Positions 35,685-47,100 of a stretch of 64,000 nucleotides of DNA are shown piece by piece; position 1 is the stretch's first letter, and each line of letters opens with the position of its first letter. Below the pieces are notes generated by a model. That model searched no databases and had not been told where the DNA came from. It saw only the letters and a list, made by a program, of their open reading frames with translations. Origin of the DNA: Dugong dugon. Lineage: Eukaryota > Chordata > Mammalia > Sirenia > Dugongidae. The stretch covers positions 16,355,001 to 16,419,000 of the forward strand of contig CM057482.1 of assembly GCA_030035585.1 (NCBI GenBank), written 5' to 3'. The position numbers and the translations under genes are program-made.

Positions 35685-36240
35685 AAATCAGGGTAAACAG
35701 AGAAAATACTGAAGTTGTCAAGGATTTCATTTTACTTGGATCCACAACCAACACCCATGGAAGCAGCAGTCAAGAAATCAAACGATGTATTGCATTGGGC
35801 AAATCCACTGCAAAAGACCTCTTTAAAGTGTTAAAAAGCAATGATGTCACCTTGAGGACTAAGGTGCACCTGACCCAAGCCACGGTATTTTCAATCACCT
35901 AATATGCATGTGAAGGCTGGACAATGAATAAGGAAGACCAAAGAATTGATGCCTTTGAATTATGGTGTTGGTGAAGAATAGTGAATACCCCACGGACTGC
36001 CAGAAGAACAAACAAATCTGTCTTGGAAGAATATAGATAGAATACTCCTTAGAAGTGAGGATGGCGAGGCTTCGTCTCACGCACTTTGGACATTTTATCA
36101 GGAGACCAGTCCCTGGAGAAGGACATCATGCTTGGTAAGGTCACTGAAAAAGAGGAAGACCTTCAATGAGATGGACCGACATGATGGCTGCAACAATGGG
36201 CTCAAACACAGCAATGATTGTGAGGATGGCCCAGGTCCAG
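35685..36240 (+). mobile_element. BovB/RTE LINE, 3' part of ORF2, decayed
   Basis: 'gttgtcaaggatttcatttt' and 'ggatccacaaccaacaccca', then 'gaggatggcgaggcttcgtc', 'ggacattttatcaggagacc' and 'gaaaaagaggaagaccttca' are the C-terminal reverse-transcriptase end of BovB-type RTE elements. Several stops and frameshifts break it. The usual 3' tail is missing; MER5 sequence follows at once. Confidence 0.85.
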
Positions 36241-36243
36241 GCA

Positions 36244-36405
36244 GAATCACCTGTAGGGCTTATTAAAATAGACTCTGGGGCTCCTATCCCAGCGTTTCTG
36301 ATTCAGGAGGTCTGGGACAGGGCCTGAGAATTTGCATTTCTAACAAGTTCTCAGATGATGTCAATGCTGCTGCTTGGGAAACCGTATCTGGAGAACCACT
36401 GCTCT
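36244..36405. mobile_element. MER5-type (hAT-Charlie) DNA transposon
   Basis: 'agaatcacctgtagggctta', 'gaatttgcatttctaacaag' and 'tctggagaaccactg'. Confidence 0.75.
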
Positions 36406-36639
36406 ACACCAAGCTGCCTTTGCTCTTTAGGATTCATTGTGATGAGAGAGGTGGTACTCTCAGATCTGCACAAACTCTGCAGACCAATCAGGCTGCCAGG
36501 GGCCCCAAGGAGAGACCAGGGTACATTTAGGAAATATGTCTCTGGTAAGCTCCTTAGGGCCTCATGACACTACACACAGCCTTGTTAGACGGGAACAGAC
36601 TTTTGTCAGGTGCAGTCTATGACCTCAAAGTCAGCACTC

Positions 36640-37099
36640 CAGCTGGGTGTTTTATTATTTATTCACTTGACAGAAAACATACATTTGGTCCTATGAGACA
36701 CGATGCTTTCAGCTTAACTAGCTGCTGTTGCACAACAGAACTCCTCGGGGCTCTCAGGAAGCCCTTGCATGGCCTACTGAGGACAGCCCAGTCACCACAG
36801 GGAAGAACCCTGTCCCAAAGAACAGACCTTCCACCAGCCCTTCCCCAGGGAGCCCCTATCCACCAGCCCTTCAGAAATAATGGCCGTGCTGGGACAAATG
36901 AGTGTTCTGAACTAGAAGATGCTCTTCAAACCATAGTGTGCCGAACAGTTCATATACATTACAAATATATAAATTATGAGGTCTACATGTGTACAAAATC
37001 TTTCAAAGGGGACTTAATTACATTCTAGGTCATGCCAGGTATTTGTTAGAACCTTGAAAACAAAGGTGGCTTTCAATGGAGCTGATATTAAAAATAGAA
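36640..37099 (-). other. LARP6: LARP6 3' UTR (inferred)
   Basis: The stretch between the stop codon and the doubled AATAAA holds no transposon I recognise, in contrast to its surroundings, which suits a conserved UTR. Open frames on the plus strand here are shadows. Confidence 0.55.
36651..36663 (-). terminator. LARP6: Probable LARP6 polyadenylation signal (two overlapping AATAAA)
   Basis: On the minus strand the sequence reads AATAAATAATAAA, two canonical hexamers about 440 bases after the stop codon. Cleavage would fall near 36625-36640. This is the first canonical hexamer I noticed downstream of the stop, so 36640-37099 is taken as the 3' UTR. This is inference; no transcript evidence is available. 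Confidence 0.6.
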
Positions 37100-38167
37100 T
37101 TATACATAGGCCCTGCTCCTCTCATGTCCACCGTGAAATCCTCTGGTGTCGTCAGGGCCTCTGGGCAGCCTCAGTACCCCCACAGGTAAACCATCTGCAG
37201 TCTGCATCTTCCGAGAGAGCAAAGGACTTGCCCCGGGACTTTTCTCCTGTGTCCCCATCTCAGCTTGACGGCGCCTCCGAACCCAGGGGCTGCCAGAGGG
37301 AGTGATGCTGCTGTCGGAGGAATAATCCATGCACTTGCGAAAGATCTCAGGACTGGTACTAGAGTTCAGTCTACCTCCCTCGGCCAGTGGGGATTTTCTG
37401 GAAACACCTTTGCGCTGGGCCAAGGGGCTGCTCCAAGGACTTGAGCAAGGGGAGGCATTCGGGCTCAGAAAGAGATTCTGGTGGCCAGAAGGGCTAAGCT
37501 TGTTGGTGACCACATGCCGTCGGCCAGCCATCGGGGATGTGGGGTTGCTTTCGGGATCAGAGGAGCTGTTAGCAGAAGACTCATCACCCACGTATTGAAG
37601 CTCCTCAACTCTCTTGTTTAGGGACTTGTTCAGGTGGATGCTCACAGTGGGCTCCTCATCATGGTTCTTGTCTTTGGGTGGTTTCTTTTTGGGTGGCTTC
37701 ATACCAATCAGGACAGCTTTCATGTTCTCTTTGCCTTGAGATTCTGAGATCATGTACTCGTGGGCTTTGACAGCCGCTTCCACCTCCTCAAACTCTACAA
37801 TGGCGCACTCTTGAGTCCCCACTTGGCTGTACCGGCTGCTAATCCTCCGGATATCAGGGGGCAACTCTCTCCCAGGTTTGAGGATTCGCACTGATGAGAT
37901 AATGCCAAAGGCCCCAAAGAGCTTGAGCAGGTGTTCCATAACCTTCTCCTGCACCCTTCCATTCTTCTGGGGGGTGGCCAGGGCCCACATCTTAGGGGAC
38001 AGGTAGAGATCATAGACCAGAAGCATCTTGCTCGGAAGGTTCTCATTGGGGAAGAGTGGGACAGGGGTGGTCCTCCTCACCTTCCGGTGATCCTCATTCA
38101 GCTCAAGGATCACTGAATACTTCAAGGCATAAGCTGTGGTTCTCCAATCCCTTGTAAGGTGTTTCAC
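37100..38167 (-). CDS. LARP6: LARP6 coding exon 3 (rest of La motif, RRM, C-terminal tail, stop)
   Basis: The acceptor 'ttatgttcttcag' precedes GTG at 38167, and the stop codon is at 37100-37102. The exon encodes residues 138-492. It begins with VKHLTRDWRTT, which finishes the La motif. The RRM-like domain follows (KMLLVYDLYLSP, then GTQECAIVEFEEVEAA). Next come the lysine-rich PPKKKPPK, a Ser/Pro-rich stretch with many SP sites (SPNASPCSSPWSSPL), RRRRQAEMG, and the terminal GVLRLPRGPD motif. The large undivided last exon is as expected for LARP6. Confidence 0.96.
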   Translation of the reverse strand: MKHLTRDWRTTAYALKYSVILELNEDHRKVRRTTPVPLFPNENLPSKMLLVYDLYLSPKMWALATPQKNGRVQEKVMEHLLKLFGAFGIISSVRILKPGRELPPDIRRISSRYSQVGTQECAIVEFEEVEAAVKAHEYMISESQGKENMKAVLIGMKPPKKKPPKDKNHDEEPTVSIHLNKSLNKRVEELQYVGDESSANSSSDPESNPTSPMAGRRHVVTNKLSPSGHQNLFLSPNASPCSSPWSSPLAQRKGVSRKSPLAEGGRLNSSTSPEIFRKCMDYSSDSSITPSGSPWVRRRRQAEMGTQEKSPGASPLLSRKMQTADGLPVGVLRLPRGPDDTRGFHGGHERSRAYV

Positions 38168-41100
38168 CTGAAGAACATAAAGCAAATCAGAAATGGTGCC
38201 TAATGTCCTTGTCCACTCTTGTTTACTCTATAATCTCTCTCCCTCCCTGATCACTGTAACACTGGTATTTAGAATCATATCTGGCATACATAGGCACTCA
38301 AAAATCCAGTGAACGAACATACTTTCGACAACTTCGAAGGAAGCAGCATAGTCTAGAACAGTGCTGTCCAATAGAACTTTCTGTGACAATGGAAATGTTC
38401 TATTCTGGGCAAGTTTAGAGGTTAGCCCTCCAGACTCTGGAGCAAGGCTGCTGAATAAACAAATACAAAGCTCACCTCTAACTAGCTATAGGACCTGGGA
38501 AGTTATGAAATCTTTCAGTCTCAGCTTCCTCATTTGTAAAATGAAGATGTTAATAATACCAACCTCATAGAGTTCTCAGGAGGATTAAATGAATAAATAT
38601 ATACGTGCGTATGTATATATGAGTCCCTTGGTGGTGCAAACAGTGAAGCACTAGACTACTAGCTGAAAAGCTGGCGATTCAAACCCACCCAGAGGCACCT
38701 CAGAAGACAGCCCTGGGGATCTGCCTCCAAAAGGTCACAGCCTTGAAAACCCTATGGAGCAGTTCTACTCTGCATGCATGGGGCTGCCATGAGTTGGAAT
38801 CAACTTGACCGCAACTAACAAACAATGTATATGTAAAGATCCCTGGGTGCCACAAATAGTTTGCTCTTGGCTACGAACCAAAAGGTTGGTGGTTTGAGTC
38901 CACCCTGCAGCACCATGGAAGAAAGCCTGGTGATCTACTTCTGTAAGATTACAGCCATTGAAAACCCTATGGAGCACAGTTCTACTCTGCCACACATGGG
39001 GTAACCATGAGTCAGAATTGATTCGGTGGCAGTGGGTTTGGTTTATGTGTGTGTATGTGTACATATATATGTGTGTATATATATATGAGACTTAGGACAG
39101 CGCCAAGCTCACAGTGAGTACCCAGTAAGTATTATATGCTATCATTATTCAAATATGAAGTGCTACCATTGATAGGACTCACAGATTTTAACATTCAAAT
39201 GCTTCTCTGAAGTTATATTTCTGCATTTACGCATTTGCTACAAAGTAGGTTCCAAAAGTTCTTTCATATTTCACTGTAATGTCTCATGAGAGTAAAATGG
39301 ACTATTTCAACTTGGAATCAAATCCAACTTGGACCTCATGGAGGATGATGAAATAGTCACCCCCTTCTCCTCCCTTAGTAGAAATTGTGTGTAACAATGT
39401 TGCAGTGTATGAAAGCTGTATTTATATTGTAAAACAGTAATTTTCTGGAGGCCCACTTCCTGTGAGGGTGACACCAGGGAGAATGAGTCATCCCAAAAAA
39501 ATGGAGGAGGTGGGTGGGGCGGGTAACCTGAGCCAGGGATGATGAGATTGCCCTGAGTCTTCTTAGGCCAGGCCAGTGGAGTTGCTCTGCAAAGGAACCA
39601 GGGACTCCAAGCACCCCTGAGCACGAAACAGGAACTTAAGCGGAACTTAGGGAGGGAGAGCTCATAATAAACTGGGCAGGACGGGAAGACCTCTTAGAGC
39701 CCAGTGAGGTAGGACAGACAGGCTCCTGGACAGAAGGTACTGTCCACTCTAGCCTGCGACCTCTGGGCGAAATGGCCCAGACTTAGGCTTAGGGTGGGAG
39801 AATCATAAACCATTTACTCACACAATCAATGGGCTGATCAGTGTGACAAAGGCCAAGGGCAGAGCAAAGCAGGCCTACGCAAAGGGTCAGACTGCAGGTA
39901 GACAGAGTCAAGAAGGAACCAGAAACAGTAGAGATGATGACTGCAGGTCAATGCAAGACTGTGGGAAAGCCAGGGAATGCGTCTCTGCGGGTGAGATGTG
40001 GTGGAGCCTTCTCCAAGAGAACCATCAGGGAGGGGAACACTCAGGAGAGGAGAAGCTACCTCAGAAGCCTGAGGCCTGAGAAAGCAATGACTGGGGGAGG
40101 AGGGCTCTCTGCCTCACTCAGATGCCAGAGAAGCTGACGGGAGACCACATCCAATCAAGAGAGAAGCAGGCTCTGACAAGGACCAAGCGTCCCTCCAGAG
40201 CCAAGGCCCACTGGTCACAGTCTCGGCATCCTAGGTCTGTGTCCATGACCCTTTACAAGAGTCCTCCAGGTGCCGCCTGAAAAAAGGAACCAGGAAGCTT
40301 TGGTCCTTGTGCAATGACTACGAGAACTTTTTTAGATTTTCAGAAATATTGTAATTTCTCTATGTTATCTTTGTTATATATGTTTCCTATTGAGATTAGC
40401 AAGAAACTCTTTAGAATGAAAAGGGTCTCTACTCTCGTTCTGGAGGAGGTGGGTAGACTATGTCTATTCTGTAGTCAATTTTGTACAGAGAAGGAAAAAA
40501 AAAACCCAAAAACCAAACCAGCTGCTGACAAGTCAATTCCGACTCATGGGGCCCCCATCTGCAGAGTAGAACTGCACTCCACAGGGTTTTCAAGGCTGTG
40601 ACCTTTTGGAATCACCAGGCCTTTCCTCTGGGTGCTTCTGGGTAGGTTTGAACTATCAACCTTTCTGTTGGTTTTCTGTTAACCACAATAGGAAAAGTCA
40701 GTAGCAAGGCCCACTGGGAGATCTTGGTTATAGTCATGTATCCTAGGCCTATGTCCACAACCCTTCATAAGGGTTGTCCAGGCACCACCTAAGTGAAGCA
40801 TTCAACTGTTTGTGCTACTCAGGGACTGCACAGAGAAGAAACCTCCAAAATAGATTCATAAGTGGCAGCTTAAAAGGAAAGAAAAGTAGGCAGACTCTCA
40901 GGGGCCCTGGGAGGAAATAAAGGAATGTACAGAGAGTTGATAGGATGACTCCACTGGATGCTTCATCTTGGGTTTCTCTACAGAGATTTTTCATGGAAGG
41001 GTTTGCTTACTGTTCTCTGGACATGACCTTGAAAACTCCTACTCATCCTCCAAGATCCTATTTAAATGCCACCACCTCTGGGAAGACGTCTCAATTCTCC

Positions 41101-44100
41101 AGGCAGGGCTAGTTGCTCTGAACAACTAACTCTCACAGGACTATTTTCTCCCACCTTGGTAGTGCTACCTGTGGTCGTGCTGTAATCATCCATATACCTC
41201 ACTCCCTTATTAGACTGGGAGTTTTTCAAGGGCAAGGGGAATGCCATATTCATTCTGTGCCTCCTATGCCTCACACAACACTTAGCATAGAAAAGGTGTT
41301 CAATCAATGTCTGATGAATGAATGAAGGAAAGAGCAAGAGAAGAGGGCAAGGTCTACTAGGGGGCAAGGCAGAGAAGCTCTCCAAGGAGAGAGCTCTCCC
41401 GCAGTGCTCCCTGACAAAGTGCACAGGCAACATGCCCGTGACCACCCATGACCACGACGTTACACAATAGGCCGTGTGGTGCCTTTCCACTCTAGTGAAT
41501 ACACTTCCCCCAAGGGAGAAACAGAGTTCTTACACCAAGTGCTCTGACAACTCTCTGAGAAGCAGGAAATCCACAGCCCAGTTGCTGGACCTATAAACAG
41601 GAGGGACAAACTGCCACCCAGGCAGCAGCCAGCAATCATTAGTTATCCCATATCTCCATCTTAGAGATGAGAGCGTTGGCATCAGACATGCAGAGGCATC
41701 TCAGAGAAGACTCATCTTCAAGAGTTCTGGGTGCTCCTTTCTGTCCTCTCTTATTTATTCAACTCGACAAATGAAAATCTTGGATTTCATCTAACTCTAG
41801 GACTGACAGGCGTCTTTCAAGGCCACTGAGTCTCCCTGTCCCGGCAGAGCATTCCCCTGGCCACCCACTTGCCTGGCAAGATTGCTGGAACTTCACTAAG
41901 GGCAAGTAACATCATTTCACAGGTGTCATTGCTGAGACTTATCCCAACACCCAGAACCCTTTTAATAGCATGGGGGGATATTCTTAATAAGAATTCTAAA
42001 GCCCTTCTCTTGTTCATTTTTCTCTTTTTCAGGCCTCCGAGGAAATTTTAAAAACTGCTAGTCATCAGGCTTCAAAGGGGTAAAAGATGTTTAGAACCAC
42101 AACCTGAAACACCCTTGAATTTCTGGAAGCAGCTTCTGGAAATGAAGCCTCACCTTCTTGAAGGATGTGAGCAGCTTGACGCTCACGTATCCCAGCTTGT
42201 TCCTCCTCACATGTTTCAGCAAGAAGGCGTCTTTCTCCAGGTTTTCATCAGAAAAGTAGAATTCAATCTGATCCACCAGCTTCTTGATTAACTCCTCGTC
42301 CGGAGGCTTCCACTCCTGCTCCAGGTCCTCGTGCTCATTCTCGCCCCCACTTGCCGTGGTACTGCTGAAAGGAGGAGGAGGAGATACTAGGTCACATCTG
42401 AACTGGACTCCTTCCAGGCAGTGGTCTCAAGGCCTTTAAAGGGACAGCTTTTGTTTTTAACAAGTGCAGAGGGTCATTAAAATAATAACATCACCTACTA
42501 AACATTTATGTGGTGCTGGTGGTATAGTGGTTAAGAGCTTGGCTGCTAACCAAAAAGGTCAACCGTTCAAATCCACCAACTGCTCCTTGGAAACCCTATG
42601 GGGGCAGTTCTACTCCGTCCTGTAGGGTTGCTATGGGTCGGAATTGACTCGATGGCAGTGGGTTTTTGTTTTGTTTTTTTTTGTTTTGCCACTGAAGGAG
42701 TCCCTGGGTGGTGCAAACGGTTAAGTGCTAGACTGCACTTTCAGATACTCTTTCTTCTCTTATTTTTTTTTTTAATTGTACTTTAGATGAAGGTTTACAG
42801 AACAAATAGTTTCTCATTGAACAGTTAGTACACATATTGATTTATAACAATGATTAACAATCCCACAACATGTCAACACTGTCCCTTCTCGACCTTGGGG
42901 TTCCCTATTACCAGCTTTCTTGTCCCCGCCTGCTTTCTAGTCCTTGTCCCTGGGCTGTTGTGCCCCATTAGTCTCGTTTTATTTTATGGGGCTGTCTAAT
43001 CTTTGGCTGAAGGGTGAACCTTGGGAGTGACTTCATTTCTGAGCTAAAAGGGTGTCTGGGGGCCGTACTCTCAGGGTTTCTCCAGTCTCTGTCAGACCAG
43101 TAATCTTCTCTTTATTTTTAAATATAAGTATCCCCCAAGAGATCTGTGAATTCATTTGTTCACTCATAAGAGGCAAATCTAGGATTCAAACTCAAATCCT
43201 CGGTCTGCGAACCCACCACACGATACCTTTCCACAACAAGTTGGGACCCCGCCATGGAGTCTGCAAACCCAATCCTATCCACTGAGGCCCTTCTAACTGA
43301 AGCCCACGTCCACCAACAGCTCCATCTGGACAGATTTCCTCTCCCTCTTCTCTCTTTCCTCTTTATCCCCTGACAGCCTCTGTACTTCAGTTCTCAGCAA
43401 ACTCATCTGGTCCAAATCTGCCTCCCCTTACCCCAACATAATCCCTCTTCCTCATGAACGCCAGTCCTCAATTCCTAACTGCCTGCCAGACCTTTCTGCT
43501 TGGATACTATGATATTGCTTCAAATTCAATATGCCTAAAACTGAATGGGTCACCTTCTTCAGAAACTACCTTCACACAGGACTGAAGCCTGGGCCTACCA
43601 AGAGACAGTCTATGACCAACCTTTCACACAGTCTCACAAGAAACAATCCAGAATGTCTTGGGGGTGGCTCTGCATCAGTTATGTGCACCCACTGAGCAGA
43701 CAGGCAGGTAGGCAGCGATCCCAGAATAGGTGGGCAGGAATGGGGAGGGGATACAGAAGCCCCAGGTGAGTGCAGAGGTGAGCTCCTTGCATTTGGAGGA
43801 CTCCTCCCTCTGTGTGGGTGCTGTGAGCAGCAGCGCTGCATCTCCAAAGGGGCATCCTGTGAGAGCTGGAAAGCCTATATATTATATCTGAGGCATGCTG
43901 CACTGTTGCCTGGTTTCTGTACTAGCCTTTGAACAGAAAAGATCCTGCGTGTTAAAAAACGTTTTTATCCTTTAAATATGAACACTGGCAACTTCTTGTC
44001 AATTACAATCATCCTGTGATAACCATGTATCTTCCCTCCCAAACTGCCCCACCAACTACTTTCCCTATTCACCCTTCTCCTGTGTTTCTGTACTTAGTCC

Positions 44101-47100
44101 CAGAAGCTCAGATGCATCTTTTAGCCCTCTCTGTTGGCCCCACATCTAATCAGTTAGTAAGTCTTGATTCTACACTGCAATGTCTCCCATCTCTCCTTCC
44201 ATTCCCATTGCCCTCATTACTTCTCCTCTGGATACTGTTAATGGCTCATCAAAAATGATCCTTAAAAGTTAAAGTTAATACACATAAATAGCAAAAAGTA
44301 AGATAAAACAGTACAGAACATATACAGAGAGCCACACAGTTCCTCACTCTACTCTTCTTCCCCAGAGGGAACCTCTATTTAACCATTTGGTTCTCATGAG
44401 AGTTGCATTATAGCTCTCAAAATACGCTCACAGCTCTATTTCTCACTTGCCAGCTTCAGACATTTTCTATCCATGCCCTGTTATATAACAGGATTGGCGA
44501 TCACTCATCTCCCATAACCCCTTGTTCCAATGTTAAATTTTATTTATTTCTAGTTCTTCTATTGGTTACTTTAGTGTTTTTTAAATAATACACTTAAAGT
44601 TCTGTTTCTTATTCCGTTAATATTGGACAATATTTCTCAACTCCCCATTACATAATGATACAGATACTACTATCCTACCCTTTCCTCCACTTCTCCTTCC
44701 ATTTCCAATCTTCCAAATTCCATAAGCTGTATGTACTTTTATTTTGCCACTGTTGATAATACTGACATTCTATTCTGTAACTCATCTTCCATGTTTTGTC
44801 TATAGATGGATTCTAAAAGTTGAAAGTCAATTAAAAAAACCCCAAAACCCACTGCCGTCAAGTTGATTCCGGCTCTTAGCGACCCTATCAGACAGAGTAG
44901 AACTGCCCCCAACAGGGTTTCCAAGGAGCAGCTGGTTAGCAGCCAAATGCTTAACCACTTTGCCACCAGTCAATAAGTAATCTTGATAATAAGTAATATG
45001 AAAGCCAATAAGTAACTTTTTATTATTATGATTATGTAAACATAGTTAACTGCAGAGCCAAGTCATTTGCTAAGACTACATTTCATTTCTTGAAGTCCCA
45101 TTAGTTGACTGTTTGACCACATGAAGTGATCCTCTATGTCTCTGATCTTTTTCTGTCGGATTGTCTCTTTGCCTTGTTTTACTTACAGGCTAAGAGATTT
45201 CCTTCATATTATCTCCCAACCTTTCCTGGTGAAAATTTTAATTTTAGAATTACTTGTTTAGTCTTTCAGAACTCTTTTTGGTTCTCAGATTGTTCCTTTT
45301 AAAAGCATCCTGTTCTTGTTTTGCAGATATAATATCTTAAATTCTCTCTCAGGGGACTAATGGGAGTACGTATTTTTTTTAGTTTCTTTTGTTCCCAACA
45401 CCTCTGTTTCCTCTGGGGTCAGTTTTACCATTTAACAATCATGCCAGTAATTTCCCTGATATGACTAGTAAACTATTATACACAGTAGGAACCTAAAAGG
45501 TACTATGAATGTAAAGCAAATACAATAGTTTTTATAAGGATAACTCCTACCTATCAGGATCCTTTGAGAAAGAAAGTATGGTTATACTAGTGAATATATC
45601 CTCAGTGGCCTTTCAAGAAGATTTTGAAAAAGTTCTGTTTTTTTCCAAATTAAATAATATACATTGGGAATGACAATGAGTTCTTTTTTTATAATTCTGA
45701 ACCTACTAAAAATGGAAACCAAAGGTAGAAATAAGAGAGTACATTTGCAAACAAACAATTGGCCCCCATGGGTCAGTGTTGAAATATTTATGCTTATTAA
45801 TGACTTCGAGAAATAAATGTACCATAAAATCTCCAAGGCTGCAATTCTGGTAAAATCTCAAGCTAATCTACATATGCTGATTGAGTGGTTAATCAAATGA
45901 TACCTTTCAGAAGGAAAATATCCAAGCTAAAATATTGAAGTAAAGAGCTCTTCACTTTGACTTTCAACCCAGGAAAGAGTTCTTGGACTTATCATCTATC
46001 GTTGCAGATGGTCTAATATGGTGCTTTGGCTAGCAAGATCAGCAAAATGGTGGACAGCAACAAGGAATATATTGAACATAAAGGAGAAAACATTTTTGAA
46101 AAACACTAGGTCCAGTCCTATTTGGGTGAAGTTTCTTTTGACTCACCTCTAGAAAAATTAAAAATGTGAAATGATTCAAGAAGGACAACCAAATTAATAA
46201 TGTAATGGAAACCCATGAGGGCAGATTTAAAAAGATAAGGGTTCTTCATAGAGACAGGTTGAAAACACATACAGGTATGTTCCCAACTTTGGAAAAGACA
46301 TCGCAGAAACAACCATATTTTGGATGCCACTCCCAAACTACTGCCGTGGAGTCGATCCTGACTCATAGCGACCCTATACGGCAAGGTGGAGCTGCCTCAT
46401 AGGGCTATATGCCACTAGGAGAGACCATATCTATGTCTGGGTGACCTAAGGGTTCTTAGGTAATTTTTATAGAGATCATGACCTTCACCTCTGACTTTGT
46501 CCTCTGCCACGTTATGGCATTTTTCCTAGGGTCTAGGAAAGAAATACAACTAAGGAATCTCTCTTCAGGTCTAAATAATGGTTTGTTGTGTAGAGATAAT
46601 GTATATAAAGCACTTAGTTCCAAGTCTGGCACAACACAGGCATTAATAAATGGAGGTTTTCATTTCATGATCATCACCCAGAGCAGGGCCTGTGCAATGT
46701 ACCTGAAACATCACAGATAGAAAGAAACCTAGATTCTTTTGTTTATTAAATGAAGCACAGGTGTACTCACTCAGTGGTTTTATTATTAGTCTTAATATTT
46801 AGTATTATTTCTGAGTCATTTTTACACATTATAAGATAAAGCAAGTTAAGTATATTAATGTTATTAGAAATCATGATTTTCATTGTAAAATAAATAAAGC
46901 AAAAACTCTGGAATATTAATTTTGAATTGGAAATTATTGATGTAGATGTATTTTTAAAAATATATTTCCTAACTCCGTCCATTGAAAAGGCCCAAAAGCA
47001 ATGAAGCTCTAGTAGAAATGAGCACTTCTAATTCTAGGTTTGGGTTTCTAAATATCTTTCCTACTAGGAAAAAACAGGGGTTCTTGTGGAAATGACTGAA

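Larger units (their letters stand above)
38168..42153 (-). other. LARP6: LARP6 intron 2
   Basis: This 3986-base intron has a canonical GTGAGG donor and TTCAG acceptor. It contains a MIR split by two tandem SINEs (38440-39155), a SINE with an internal insertion (40496-40833), an L2 3' end (40990-41335) and otherwise unassigned sequence. Confidence 0.9.

Noticed and set aside
36564-37028. 154-codon plus-strand open frame
   Set aside because: It lies opposite the LARP6 3' UTR and shows no family resemblance.
38361-39041. Extra exon in LARP6 intron 2
   Set aside because: The open frames here are MIR and AfroSINE sequence in the wrong direction or without splice sites.
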